64,000 nucleotides of DNA from Siphonodentalium dalli. Its lineage: Eukaryota > Mollusca > Scaphopoda > Gadilida > Siphonodentaliidae. The notes beneath the pieces are model-generated. The model did no database searches and was not told where the DNA came from. It saw only the letters and a program-made list of their open reading frames with translations. Location of the stretch: the NCBI GenBank assembly GCA_032622095.1, contig CP136066.1:106971319-107035318 (forward strand), read 5' to 3'. Each line of letters starts with the position of its first letter. Position 1 is the stretch's first letter. Position numbers and translations under genes: made by a program. Of this stretch, positions 13,890 through 24,610 are shown piece after piece.

Positions 13890-15770
13890 CCTCCGGAGGA
13901 CCCGCTTTTAAACACACGGGGATTTGTTATACCCGATCTGTAGCGTTATATCAGCAAATATGCGACAGTGGGCCATACAATATATGTACATGAGAGTCAT
14001 AACACTTAGAAATAAGCATTCTTGGGTTGATCCTGGCTCCAAAAGTCGAAATATAGCCTATTGAAATTGTGCCCATATGCTAGAAGCGGGTCCTCCGGAG
14101 GACCCGCTGTTAAACACACGGGGATTTCTCATACCGGTTTGGTGCCTTATATGGACAACTCTGCGACAGTGGACCATACAATATATGTACATGAGAGTCA
14201 TAACACTTAGAAAGAAGCATTCTTGGGTTGATCCTGGCTCCAAAAGTCGAAATGTAGCCTATTGAAATTGTGCCCATATGCTAGAAGCGGGTCCTCCGGA
14301 GGACCAGCTTTTAAACACACGGGGATTTGTTATACCCGATCTGTAGCGTTATATCGGCAAATATGCGACAGTGGGCCATACAATATATGTACATGAGAGT
14401 CATACCACTTAGAAAGATGCATTCTTGGGTTGATCGTGGCTCCAAAAGTCGAAATATAGCCTATTGAAATTTTGCCCATATGCTAGAAGCGGGTCCTCCG
14501 GAGAACCCGCTGTTAAACACACGGGGATTTGTTATACCCGATATGTAGCGTTATATCGGCAAATATGCGACAGTGGGCCATACAATATATATACATGAGA
14601 GTCATAACACTTAGAAAGATGCATTCTTGGGTTGATCTTGGCTCCAAAAGTCGAAATGTAGCCTATTGAAATTGTGCCCATATGCTAGAAGCGGGTCCTC
14701 CGGAGAACCCGCTGTTAAACACACGGCGATTTCTTATACCGGTTTGGTGCCTTATATCGACAACTCTGCGACAGTGGGCCATACAATATATGTACATGAG
14801 AGTCATAACACTTAGAAAGATACATTCTTGGGTTGATCCTGGCTCCAAAAGTCGAAATATAGCCTATTGAAATTTTGCCCATATGCTAGAAGCGGGTCCT
14901 CCGGAGGACCCGCTGTTAAACACACGGGGATTTGTTATACCCGATCTGTAGCGTTATATCGGCAAATATGCGACAGTGGGCCATACAATATATGTACATG
15001 AGAGTCATAACACTTAGAAAGATGCATTCTTGGGTGATCCTGGCTCCAAAAGTCGAAATATAGCCTATTGAAATTGTGCCCATATGCTAGAAGCGGGTCC
15101 TCCGGAAGACCCGCTTTTAAACACACGGGGATTTGTTATACCCGATCTGTAGCGTTATATCAGCAAATATGCGACAGTGGGCCATACAATATATGTACAT
15201 GAGAGTCATAACACTTAGAAAGAAGCTTTCTTGGGTTGATCCTGGCTCCAAAAGTCGAAATGTAGCCTATTGAAATTGTGCCCATATGCTAGAAGCGGGT
15301 CCTCCGGAGGACCAGCTTTTAAACACACGGGGATTTGTTATACCCGATCTGTAGCGTTATATCGGCAAATATGCGACAGTGGGCCATACAATATATGTAC
15401 ATGAGAGTCATAACACTTAGAAAGATACATTCTTGGGTTGATCCTGGCTCCAAAAGTCGAAATATAATCTATTGAAATTTTGCCCATATGCTAGAAGCGG
15501 GTCCTCCGGACGACCCCAACGGGACAAAGGGCCCTAAGGTAAATGTAAACTGGGACAACATAACTTAGATAGAAGCATATTTGAGTTGATCATGGATACA
15601 CAAGTTGAGATATACCCAATTTAAATTGTTCGGATATGTAAACCACAGGTGTCCTCTGGAGGACCCGCTAATAAATATATCGGAATTTCAGATACCCCTT
15701 ATGTTGACTTATATCGACAGTGGGGCCTAAAATATATGTGTATGCCAGTTGTACCATATACACCCATCCA

Positions 15771-16365
15771 AACCTGTCAGCTTAGAAATCATTAATATTC
15801 TAGATATTATTATTATACAAGTACCAAACTCGAATTCAACAGCATAGATACAGGTAAGGTGGATGAGTGAGTCACGATGATCCATTCAACACCGAAATCT
15901 TGAGAGGCGAGGATTAGCAAATGATAACGAGAGGCCGATCACGATCGGCAGATGTTAACCCATCCCTTGGCGATAAAAATTTACTATGATCGGAATCATA
16001 AATGAGAGTTTTGGTGTTGAATTATATGAGTATACTGTATGTACTATTATAGACAAATGTACATAACACAAATATTGGAATGTATGGGTCACCGGCATTT
16101 ATATAAGAGAATGCACTGCTACAAGATATGTAATGCTAAACCACCACAGCCTTGGGTTAAATGTGAAAGGTGTGACCTGAACATGGAATACTTGGGTTAA
16201 GAGAGTCCAAGTCTACTGCTAATATCATGTGATGTTTATTGTTGAATCTTTATTTTAAATTAGATACCATAGCCTTCTTTATCAGATTATGTGTACATTG
16301 GCATAAGAGACATCAGAAAATGATATAGCCTTATCAATAGCTAAGTAGTCCAAAGGCATGGCATA
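15771..16365. other. Unassigned spacer
   Basis: AT-rich DNA between the satellite edge and the next repeat block. The only structure noted is a weak inverted similarity between CATTCAACACCGAAATCTT (about 15,883) and GAGTTTTGGTGTTGAAT (about 16,007), plus a short CCGATCACGATCGG palindrome. No gene is visible. Confidence 0.6.
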
Positions 16366-16815
16366 AAATTGGTGAATTGGATTTAATGTTACTCCAAACA
16401 GATTTACAGGTACATAACAAGATTTTGGACCGATTTAAACAAATTTGGTGTGGTGATTCGGGGTACCCTTGGCAGAGTTATAATGGTGTTAGTTTTTATC
16501 CGGACATCACAATATGTGTACCATACTATGGTGAATTGGATTTAATGTTGCTCCAAAACAGATTTACCAGTACATAACACAAGATTTTGGACCGATTTAA
16601 ACAAATTTGGTGTGGTGATTTGGGGTACCCATTGGCAGAGTTATAATGGTGTTAGTTTTTCAAATTTTCAAACTTAAAAAAATAATTATTTTTAATTATT
16701 TAAAAAAAGGGACACATTGGGAACCTTTTTAATCAACTTGTATCATAATCATCAATATCTAAATGAAAACAAGTGGTCAATCCGGACATCACAATATGTG
16801 TACCATACTATGGTA
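16366..16815 (+). repeat. Direct duplication of about 160 bp
   Basis: GGTGAATTGGATTTAATGTT and the following ~130 bases, through CAGAGTTATAATGGTGTTAG, occur at 16,370-16,498 and again at 16,530-16,660 with few changes. CCGGACATCACAATATGTGT followed by ACCATACTATGG occurs at about 16,500 and 16,783, and in altered form at 17,757. The block is therefore part of the same repeat family as the following entry. Confidence 0.85.
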
Positions 16816-17229
16816 TAGGTACACATAAAAATCAAAATAAATTAATCAATCAATAGGGGCAAAGAGTGTGTCAAAATAAACCAATATAAAATGAGACATG
16901 GTATCAGATGAAAGTATCAGGAATGTTGAGATTTAACTACAGAAATCCATGCAAGTGAATGAGGAGAAACCTGGAGATAACAGAAGAATGATTAATTGAA
17001 ATTTAAAATGAGAACATCCCTACAAATGAATAATAGAGTATTCCAATTAAAACTTTAGAACTGAATGGGACAGTCCATTGAATCATGAATGGGTTCAGCT
17101 TCACCACTATCATAGAGCTATGTCCTATATACAGTGGCTAAAAATAACTAATATTTCAATAAGACATCAGTTCTGCAGTCTCTCAGAACACTATCTATGC
17201 AGTTAAGCTTGCATTACTGGTAGTTAATT

Positions 17230-17815
17230 GTAATCTACCTGGGTTATCAAAAACTCAAATCTGTTCAATTCTTAGTTGAAAAAGGGCCATAACTCTAGTA
17301 TAACAAATCAGATCTAACCCATATTCGAACTTGATCTGTATTTTGAGTTGAGAAACTCTTGAAAACTTTGGTTCCTATCAGTTGAAAAATTGTTGATTTA
17401 ACGAAGCATTCATGAATTCTATGTCAAAGGGCCATAACTCCATAAAAAAATATCGGATCAAACCCATATTCGAACTCGATATGTATTTTGGACTGAGCAA
17501 CTCACATACCAAATTTGGTTAGTCAGATAATATTTTTTTGAGTTATGGCAGCATACATGAATTCTAAGTTGAAAAAGGGCCATAACTCCATAAAAAAAAC
17601 TCGGATCAAACCCATATTCGAACTCGATCTGTATTTGGTGCTGAGAAATTGATATAAAAAAATTTGTTCCGATCAGATAGAAAATATTTCAGTTATCGCA
17701 CCATGCGTAAAGTGTCTACAGACAGACAGACGGACGGACTAATGACGAGTGGTCAATCCGGACAACGACACTATGTTTACCATACTATGGTATGGGTAAA
17801 CATAAAAACCTATAT
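17230..17815 (+). repeat. GGGCCATAACTC tandem block
   Basis: Three diverged units of about 140 bp start near 17,284, 17,427 and 17,576. Each contains GGGCCATAACTC, AACCCATATTCGAACT and a GATCTGTATTT-like segment. The block ends with a GACAGACAGACGGACGGACT tract and a GGTCAATCCGGAC motif shared with 16,498-16,815. I recognise this style of interspersed repeat from molluscan genomes; the exact family name cannot be fixed here. Confidence 0.8.
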
Positions 17816-18970
17816 GTTGTAAACAACTTGGTGGCATTTCTAACCAAAGTTCAGTTAGTGGAGGTTTTCTCGGTGTTGCTTATTGCATAGTATTTCCATA
17901 ATGTTTGTTTACATAACATGTCGTTTGTTTACATAACACACAGTACTAGTACTAACATCACAGTAACATGACAATAACATGTAATTCATGCGATATTAAT
18001 GATTGGAATAAGAACAGAATTTGTCTATAAATTAATATTATTTCCGTTTATGGCGGTTTTAACGGATGTGACTATTTTAACAGCAATACCAACTGCCAAC
18101 ACTTACTATAATTAACGTCAGAAGGTTGTACCATGGACATTTTAATGATTAAATTATTATTAACATTTGATAAAATATTTATAGTGTTAGAATCATAAGT
18201 GGGTCCCAGTTATGTTGACATATGCCCTTTAAATTTTACGTAGCTTATTTCTTGGAGTAGCTAACATATTTCCCTGAATGTAAAATAAATTTATATTTAT
18301 ATAATCACAAACGATCTTCGTCGGGCTTTTTAGAGTCTTTAAGTTAAGCTACTCGTATCCGGTCCTCATACACTACAGAAGGAAATGATGTGTCACAATC
18401 ATCACTGATATGAAAATAATGTGTTTGGCTAAACGGTCAAAATTTAGATCCAAAAAGATGAATGCCTGGAGTGAGAATATCTACCACGAGGTCTCAAGCA
18501 GTCTACCTCTTCACATGCAAAATAGCAAAATAACATTGAATGTCTCAATGACACCATGGCTTGAGGGTGGGAACGACCCACCATATGGTAGATATTCAAC
18601 CAGGCTCTGCTTAAGTTAAATTTTAAAGTTTAAACTAAATTCAACACATTAAAAAATATCAGTTTTTGAATTGATGACTATTGTACATGTACAGTACACA
18701 TCAAATAGTAATAACAATTAACATTATGATCTTGTAACTAAACATGATAGAATATTGACAGTATTGTGGTATTAACTACTACGAGTAATATTAGTACTAA
18801 TAGTACTAGTCTATCATAATATATAGGCACATGATGTATGGGGAATTTAAGGACAATAACAATAGTTACAACATTCTTTATTGCGATTAAGCCTTTAGAG
18901 GGCGTTCTCTAGTAGATTATAATATTTTATCTGCATGATAAGATTCCATAATTTTGAGACAACTTTAGCA
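17816..18970. other. AT-rich spacer, nothing recognised
   Basis: About 1.1 kb with no convincing coding potential. A 69-codon open frame at 18,410-18,619 has no recognisable motif, no domain and no splice context, and I do not support it as a gene. Confidence 0.6.
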
Positions 18971-18975
18971 GAAGT

Positions 18976-19009
18976 TGGCGTTAATGAAGCTTTGTTTTCA
19001 TTAACGCCC
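18976..19009. repeat. Short hairpin
   Basis: TGGCGTTAATGAA is followed after about ten bases by its complement TTCATTAACGCCCA. It may be the outer part of the foldback sequence that follows. Confidence 0.6.
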
Positions 19010-19049
19010 ACTTGCGGTTAAATCACCGATCACGTAATGACATGAGGAC

Positions 19050-19200
19050 GAGTGGTAATAATAGTAACAACATGATATTGTCGAGCACAATGGTTTATTA
19101 ACAGCCCTACAGGAATGATTAACAGCCCTTGGTACAATTAGAGGCATGGGGCTGTTAATCATTCCTATCGAGCCCATCATGTTATTATTATATATCAATG
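19050..19200. repeat. Small foldback (MITE-like) sequence
   Basis: An inner hairpin pairs AGGAATGATTAACAGCCC (19,111-19,128) with 19,149-19,166, an 18-bp perfect stem. Outer sequences also pair approximately: AATAATAGTAACAACATGAT with CATGTTATTATTA. The two nested stems suggest a small non-autonomous element of about 150 bp. Confidence 0.65.
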
Positions 19201-20215
19201 CACTATCATGTTATTTTGTCATTGTTATCAGTAGTATGTTGTCGTTTATATTTCATATGATAAAATAAATAAAGAATGATTTTAAACAATGTTTATGGTA
19301 TATATGGGGCCAACTTTGCATTAATTACTTTTACACAGGTCAATTAACATGATGAATAGACCTGTTAAATATCACGGATTGTACGTGATACTCCCAGATT
19401 GTCATAGATAAAACCTCCAAAATACGAAAGAGAATCGATTTCTCCCGCATGTGCAGATGTCTTAACATCAAGAGTAATTTCATATTAATCATTATAAATC
19501 CATAATGATAACATAGGCAAGCATGAATGACAATGTCTGGGCATGCGCATTGATGTCTGAGGTTAATATTTGAGACGAGTATAGTGATAAAACGATCATA
19601 AAATTAGTCAATCCCTTAATGTGATAGTCTGTTAATTGGGGAAAAAAACACTACATATATGTCTGAAGTGTAATATTAGTGTAAGGATGCAACACGATAT
19701 ACGAAAATATATGAAACGTAAGTCGCGACAAGATAAGCTGGTAAAGTCAACTCAGTACACACTTCAAAAATTTATATCTGATCACTGTGAGCTTTGATGG
19801 CCGGGTATGTTCCTCGACACGAATCAAATCGATGATTTTTACACCCAAACCAAAGAAATATTAATTTAGGAGCATCTGATCAAATTGAGTACCTGTAATA
19901 GCATGTAATTAACCCTACCCACATAAGGTCATGCAGGGTGAACTACCCGAGCAGCTACATACATTGGCATTATCTGGGATAACTTCCCAAAACATGCAAG
20001 AGTCACTATAATTATCTTTCAAGTTTTCAACCAATATACATCGAAAAAAAAATATTCCGATTTCTTTTAAAATTAATGAAACACACAGAATATTTATTTA
20101 TTGATACTATTCATTATTATATGACTATCGCTTTTCTTTCCCCAATACCGCTATTGTATAGCGATCATTTCCTGGCCATCGGATCAGCTGCAGTTTGATC
20201 CGATCATATAATAAA
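19201..20215. other. Spacer, nothing recognised
   Basis: About 1 kb of AT-rich sequence without repeats or reading frames that I can support. Confidence 0.55.
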
Positions 20216-20218
20216 CCT

Positions 20219-20384
20219 GTTATTGCTGCAGTGAATTGATCTGGGGCGATATATCACGTCTCGTTGAAGAGGTCAGATCGCTGGATCAAACTCGACGCCT
20301 GTGGTGGCTCGTTTGATCCAGCGATCTGACCTCTTCAACGAGAACGTGATACTTCGCCCCAGATCAATTCACTGCAGCAATAAC
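20219..20384. repeat. Long hairpin with 73-bp arms
   Basis: 20,219-20,291 is the reverse complement of 20,311-20,384 apart from about two mismatches and one indel. The loop is 19 bases. The arms begin GTTATTGCTGCAGTGAATTG. It has the form of a full foldback MITE, or the product of a local inverted duplication. If transcribed it would make a long, almost perfect stem. Confidence 0.9.
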
Positions 20385-20699
20385 ATGTATTTATCACAAA
20401 TCGATTTAGTTTAGCCAGATGTGTAACTTGTGTTGTTCGCCCTGATCTGTTACTAGTGTTACACTGTGTTACTGTTAGGTAGTTTTATAGACGAAGTTAG
20501 GATACTTATTTAACTTTCCCAATTGGCATTCACTCCTTGGCCTATAGAAAAATTCCCGATTACCTTCCATACGAAACTACATATATTTTCCTCGTTTTAG
20601 TGTATTTGGCAGCTATTCTTTCTCTTATATAAGGAATGGCAACGATTATTTCACTCATCCTATTCCACTAATTTGCCTCGAATTGTAGTCACCGGAAGT

Positions 20700-20805
20700 T
20701 GTCCAGAAACAGCTGATAAGCACATGTTGAAACCACGTGTATTCTGATAAGCACCCTTTGAAACCACGTGTATTCTGATGAGCACATGTTTGGGACCACA
20801 CCCCA
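20700..20805. repeat. Short tandem repeat of about 28 bp
   Basis: CTGATAAGCAC or CTGATGAGCAC alternates with GAAACCACGTGTATT. About three units lie between 20,710 and 20,800, with an echo at 20,820. The CACGTG core in each is an E-box-like hexamer, but there is no evidence that it is regulatory. Confidence 0.65.
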
Positions 20806-21460
20806 AATCTCCATATTTGGATGAAACCACGCCTATTTTTGGTTCCCATACCGTAGAAGCGGGGGCTGATTCAGACCTTTCCGCCAGAGGATGGTACTTA
20901 CAGCAGTCAGTGCGGGAAAAAAACCAGGACAACGAAAGAGAAAACGAACGGCAAAGACAACCACAATCCCCCAAAGCAAAGTTCCCAGGACCGGAGAGTG
21001 AAATTAAACAACAGAGATAAAGAAAACAATTTTAATTCATGTATCCAAATATTTTTTTATTCAATAAAATCTTCCCAAACGAATGTCTCAATACCTTGGT
21101 TTTTCCCTTTCCTTACTGGCCACATATATATACAATTTATTCTAATAAACTTTTCTTTCAGCTCACTGCTATATATATGTATATTTATAAAACTGTGCTC
21201 TATTTTTCTTTTGTTGCTATTCTACTATTCTCATGTTACTTGTTTGCATTTACCAATAAAAACATCTAAAAAAATCCAACTCTTAATTTTTTCATTCAAT
21301 GATTCAGTCCCACAATTCAGTCCAATTCCCTTCAATAATCTATCAGTATTACGATCAAATTAAAGCCCTGTGATTAAAGCCCTTTGTAATCAGCTCCTCC
21401 ACTGATTAAGCATATCGTTGTGTAAACACGCATGTCTAATCCGCCGTAATCCACCCTAGG
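20806..21460. other. Spacer, nothing recognised
   Basis: AT-rich and pyrimidine-rich stretch. Several open frames of 76-121 codons reflect low-complexity T-rich sequence rather than a recognisable protein. I see no gene. Confidence 0.5.
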
Positions 21461-21463
21461 TGT

Positions 21464-21545
21464 GAGGGACTTGCTGCATTTACCAGGGACTTGCTGCGTT
21501 TACCGGGGACTTGCTGCATATCCAGGGACTTGCTGCGTATAGTAG
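21464..21545 (+). repeat. 20-bp minisatellite, about four units
   Basis: AGGGACTTGCTGC followed by ATTTACC, GTTTACC or ATATCC repeats four times with small changes. Confidence 0.85.
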
Positions 21546-22055
21546 AACCGCTCCCTACTACATTTATATTGTGAATAGGTCCAAACATTGTATTTAAAAT
21601 GTATTTACTAATTAAATTAGAGTTGTTACTGATTGTAATAGAATTATAAATACATACAGATTCTTGTATTTCACAATACGTATTAGGGCATAAAAGGCAG
21701 TTGAAAAATAAACTGAACTTTAGCCTTTGTGACATATCACTGATAACATGTTTCCCACTAAACAGATAAGAAATAACTTCTCCGATTTGAAACTCCTAGC
21801 TGCTCGCTGTAAATTATAATAGATACACTTTTTAAATGATAAACCTAGGAAATTAAATACAGGTATACTTCTTATCTTCAGTTAAATATTGTCACAAAAA
21901 GTGATTCCATAGTTCAATGTCTGTTGTTAGCTTGTTATTGCGTCACACCAATAGGGTTTTATATACAACTACAGTGTCCAGTGCCAACTGTGAAAGCTGT
22001 ATCCGAACTTTTTTGACGAACATGACATTTGGAACTTATTCCCTAATCCTTATTC
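21546..22055. other. Spacer, nothing recognised
   Basis: About 500 bp without a supported gene or repeat. The sequence TTATTCCCTAATCCTTATTCC at the right end resembles TTATTCCCGATTCC near 24,330. This suggests that the repeat units at 22,060-24,425 have a longer ancestral form. Confidence 0.5.
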
Positions 22056-22059
22056 CTTA

Positions 22060-24425
22060 TTTTCAAAAATGTCGCTTTCGGCCGATTTGACGGCATGGGT
22101 GGGTGGGTGGCCCGCCCCCAATACCCCCTAGAAACACCGCGACCCTCCACCCATCACACCGGGGGGGGGGGGGGTGCCACCCCGAGTGGGTGAAAATGGG
22201 GTATGGACCAATTTCGAGAACGGTAAGGATTTCCACCGATTTGACGGCATGGGTGGGTGGCCCGCCCCAAATACCCCATAGAAACACCGACCCCCACCCA
22301 TCACCCCCGGGCGGTGCCACCTTGAGTGGGTGAAAATGGGGTATGGACCATTTTCGAGAATGGTAAGGATTTCGACCGATTTGACGGCATGGGTGGGTGG
22401 CCCGCCCCAAATACCCACTAGAAACACCCCGACCCCCACCCATCACCCCGGGGGGATGCCACCCCGAGGGGGTGCAAATGGGGTATGGACCATTTTCGAA
22501 AACGGTAACGATTTGACGGCATGGGTGGGTGTCCCGCCCCAAATACCCCCAATAGAAACTCCCCGACCCCCACCCATCACCCCCGGAGGGTGCCACCACG
22601 AGGGGGGTGAAAATGGGGTACGGAGCATTTCGAGAACGGTAAGGATTTCGACCGATTTGACGGTATGGGTGTGTGGCCCGCCCCAAATGACCCCATCGCA
22701 ACACTCAGACCCCCACCATCGACCCCCCAGAGGGTGCCACCCCTGAGGGGGTGAACATGGGGTATGGTAAGGATTTTGACGGCATGGGTGGGTGGCCTGC
22801 CCCAAACACCCCCTAGAAACACCCCGACTCCAACCCATCACCCCCGGGGTGCCACCGAGGGGGTGAAAATGGGGTATGGACCATTTTCGAGAACGGTAAG
22901 GATTTCGACCGATTTGATGGTATGGGTGGGTGGCCCGCCACAAATACCCCCTAGAAACGCCGAACACCACCCATCGCCACCCCCGAGGGGGGTGAACATG
23001 GGGTATGGACCATTTTCGAGAACGGTAAGGATTTCGACCGATTTGACGACATGGGTGGGTGGTCCGCCCCCAAACACCCCCTAGAAAACACCCCGACTCC
23101 CATCCATCACCCCCGGGGGTGCCACCCGAAGGGGTGAAAATGGGGTATGGACCATTTTCGAGAACGGTAAGGATTTCGACCGATTTGAAGGCATGGGTGG
23201 GTTGGGCCCGCCCCAAATACCCCATAGAAACATAAAGACTCCCACCCATCACCCCGGGGGATGCCACCCCGAGGGGGTGCAAATGGGGTATGGACCCATT
23301 TTCGAGAAAGGTAAGGATTTCGACCGATTTGATGGCATGGGTGGGTGGCCCGCCCCAAATACCCCCATAGAAACACCCCGACCCCCACCCATCACCCCGG
23401 AGGGTGCCACCCTGAGGGGGTGAAAATGGAGTACGCACCATTTCGAGAACGGTAAGGATTTTGACGGTATGGGTGGGGTGGACCACCCCAAATACCCCAT
23501 AGAAACACCCCGACCCCACACCCATCACCCCCGGAGGGTGCCACCCCGAGGGGGGTGAAAATTGGGTATGGACCATTTTTCGAGAACGGTAAGGATTTCG
23601 ACCGATTTGACAGCATGGGTGGGCCGCCCCAAATACCCCGTAGAAACACCCGACCCCACCATCACCCCGGGGGTGCCACACCGAGGTGGTGAACATGTGG
23701 TATAGACCATTTTTCGAGAACGGTAAGGATTTCGACCGATTTGACGGCATGGGTGGTGGCCCGCCCCAAATATGCCCTAGAAACGCACCGAACCCCACCA
23801 TCACCCCCCAGGGTGCCACCCGAGGGGGTGAAAATTGGGTATGGACCATTTTCGAGATCGGTAAGGATTTCGACCGATTTGACGGGCATGGGTGGTGGCC
23901 CGCCCCCAAATATCCCTTAGAAACACACCGAACCCCCACCATCACGCGAGGGGGTGAAAATTGGGTATGGACCATTTTCGAGATCGGTAAGGATTTCGAC
24001 CGATTTGACGGGCATGGGTGGGTGGCCCGCCACAAATACCCCCCGAAACACCCCCGACTCCCCACCCATCACCCCCGGGGGGTGCCACCGAGGGGGTGAA
24101 CATCATTAATATCCACACCGGCGGCTACGATGTACCGACTATTTGCATAAAGTGAAACCGAGTACACGGTGTCAAAAACAGTATCGCGATATGACTAAAT
24201 ACCGAAATACCCGTGAAGCCCTATGAACATGGGGCATGGACCACTTTCGAGAACGAAAAACACATCACCCCTCACCCCCGAGGGGTACCTCCTCGAGGGA
24301 GTTAAAATCGGGTTTGAGCCATTTATTCCCGATTCCTTTTCCGAAAAATGTCTCTTCCGGCCCGCCACAAATACCCCCTATAACCCCCCACACCAAATAC
24401 CCCATAGAAACACCGGGGGCGGGGC
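22060..24425. repeat. GC-rich tandem array, about 137-bp units
   Basis: About 15 units can be counted from the recurring GATTTGACGGCATGGGTGGG segment (22,085 to 24,005). Each unit also holds CCCGCCCCAAATACCCC, TAGAAACACC, CCACCCATCACCCC, a short GC-rich hairpin-prone stretch with variable runs of C and G, GGGGTATGGACCATTTTCGA and AACGGTAAGGATTTCGACC. The array is much richer in G+C than its surroundings. Long open frames on both strands, including one of 540 codons on the minus strand, follow the repeat and are not protein evidence. A more diverged last unit (24,231-24,425) is cut off by a 120-bp insertion. Confidence 0.95.
24104..24223. mobile_element. 120-bp insertion with 7-bp flanking direct repeat
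   Basis: The GC-rich array is interrupted by unrelated sequence flanked on both sides by TGAACAT (24,097-24,103 and 24,224-24,230). In ordinary units this motif occurs once, in the context GGGGTGAACATGGGGT. The insert has no clear terminal inverted repeat and no coding capacity. A target-site duplication is the simplest reading, but microhomology-mediated insertion is also possible. Confidence 0.6.
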
Positions 24426-24580
24426 GGTAAGAGCCATGCATTCTGATGCAGCCGGTATCAAGTTCTGATCAAAGAGCGGTCGGTGTCCTTTGATGTAGCA
24501 AAAATATATTCCTTTATTTGACGTCATTGCAACGTTCACAGACTGCAGTGGCTATTCGAATAGTCATATTACATAGGAAT

Positions 24581-24610
24581 CGCTATTCGCCACCCGGGTG
24601 GCGAATAGCG
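24581..24610. repeat. 30-bp perfect palindrome at element end
   Basis: CGCTATTCGCCACCC is followed at once by its exact reverse complement. The right half (24,596-24,610) is the left end of the foldback element described next, and the left half matches that element's right end at 26,441-26,455. Two element termini are therefore abutted head to head. Confidence 0.9.

Larger units (their letters stand above)
246..15770. repeat. 202-bp satellite array with higher-order structure
   Basis: About 75 head-to-tail monomers of 201-203 bp run almost without interruption. Each carries the landmarks CCCATATGCTAGAAGCGGGT, CACACGGGGATTT, CTGCGACAGTGGGCCATACA, AACACTTAGAAAGA and TTGGGTTGATCCTGGCTCC. Near the middle is a 22-bp perfect palindrome (half-site GCGGGTCCTCC, for example at 1377-1398); in some variants one arm is mutated (GAGAACCCGC or GACCAGC). 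Several monomer classes alternate, for example those with GTTATACCCGATCTGTAGCG against those with ATACCGGTTTGGTGCC. The first kilobase and the last 250 bp are clearly more diverged than the core, as expected when unequal exchange homogenises the middle of an array. Open frames of about 61 codons recur on both strands but simply track the repeat unit. Confidence 0.97.

Noticed and set aside
1349..15126. Dozens of 61-63-codon open frames on both strands
   Set aside because: They occur once per 202-bp satellite monomer, overlap each other on opposite strands and follow the repeat period. They are shadows of tandem DNA, not genes.
246..15770. Hammerhead ribozyme in the satellite
   Set aside because: I looked for CTGATGA followed by a stem and GAAA in either orientation within the monomer and did not find the core.
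246..15770. CENP-B box in the satellite monomer
   Set aside because: The nearest text (TTTCGACTTTTGG on the minus strand) lacks the required CGGG part.
16377..16577. 66-codon frame in the duplicated block
   Set aside because: It reads across both copies of a 160-bp tandem duplication and has no recognisable features.
22063..24065. 540-codon and shorter open frames in the GC-rich array
   Set aside because: They are built from the repeated 137-bp unit, with glycine/proline-rich monotony and several competing frames. No domain or start context.
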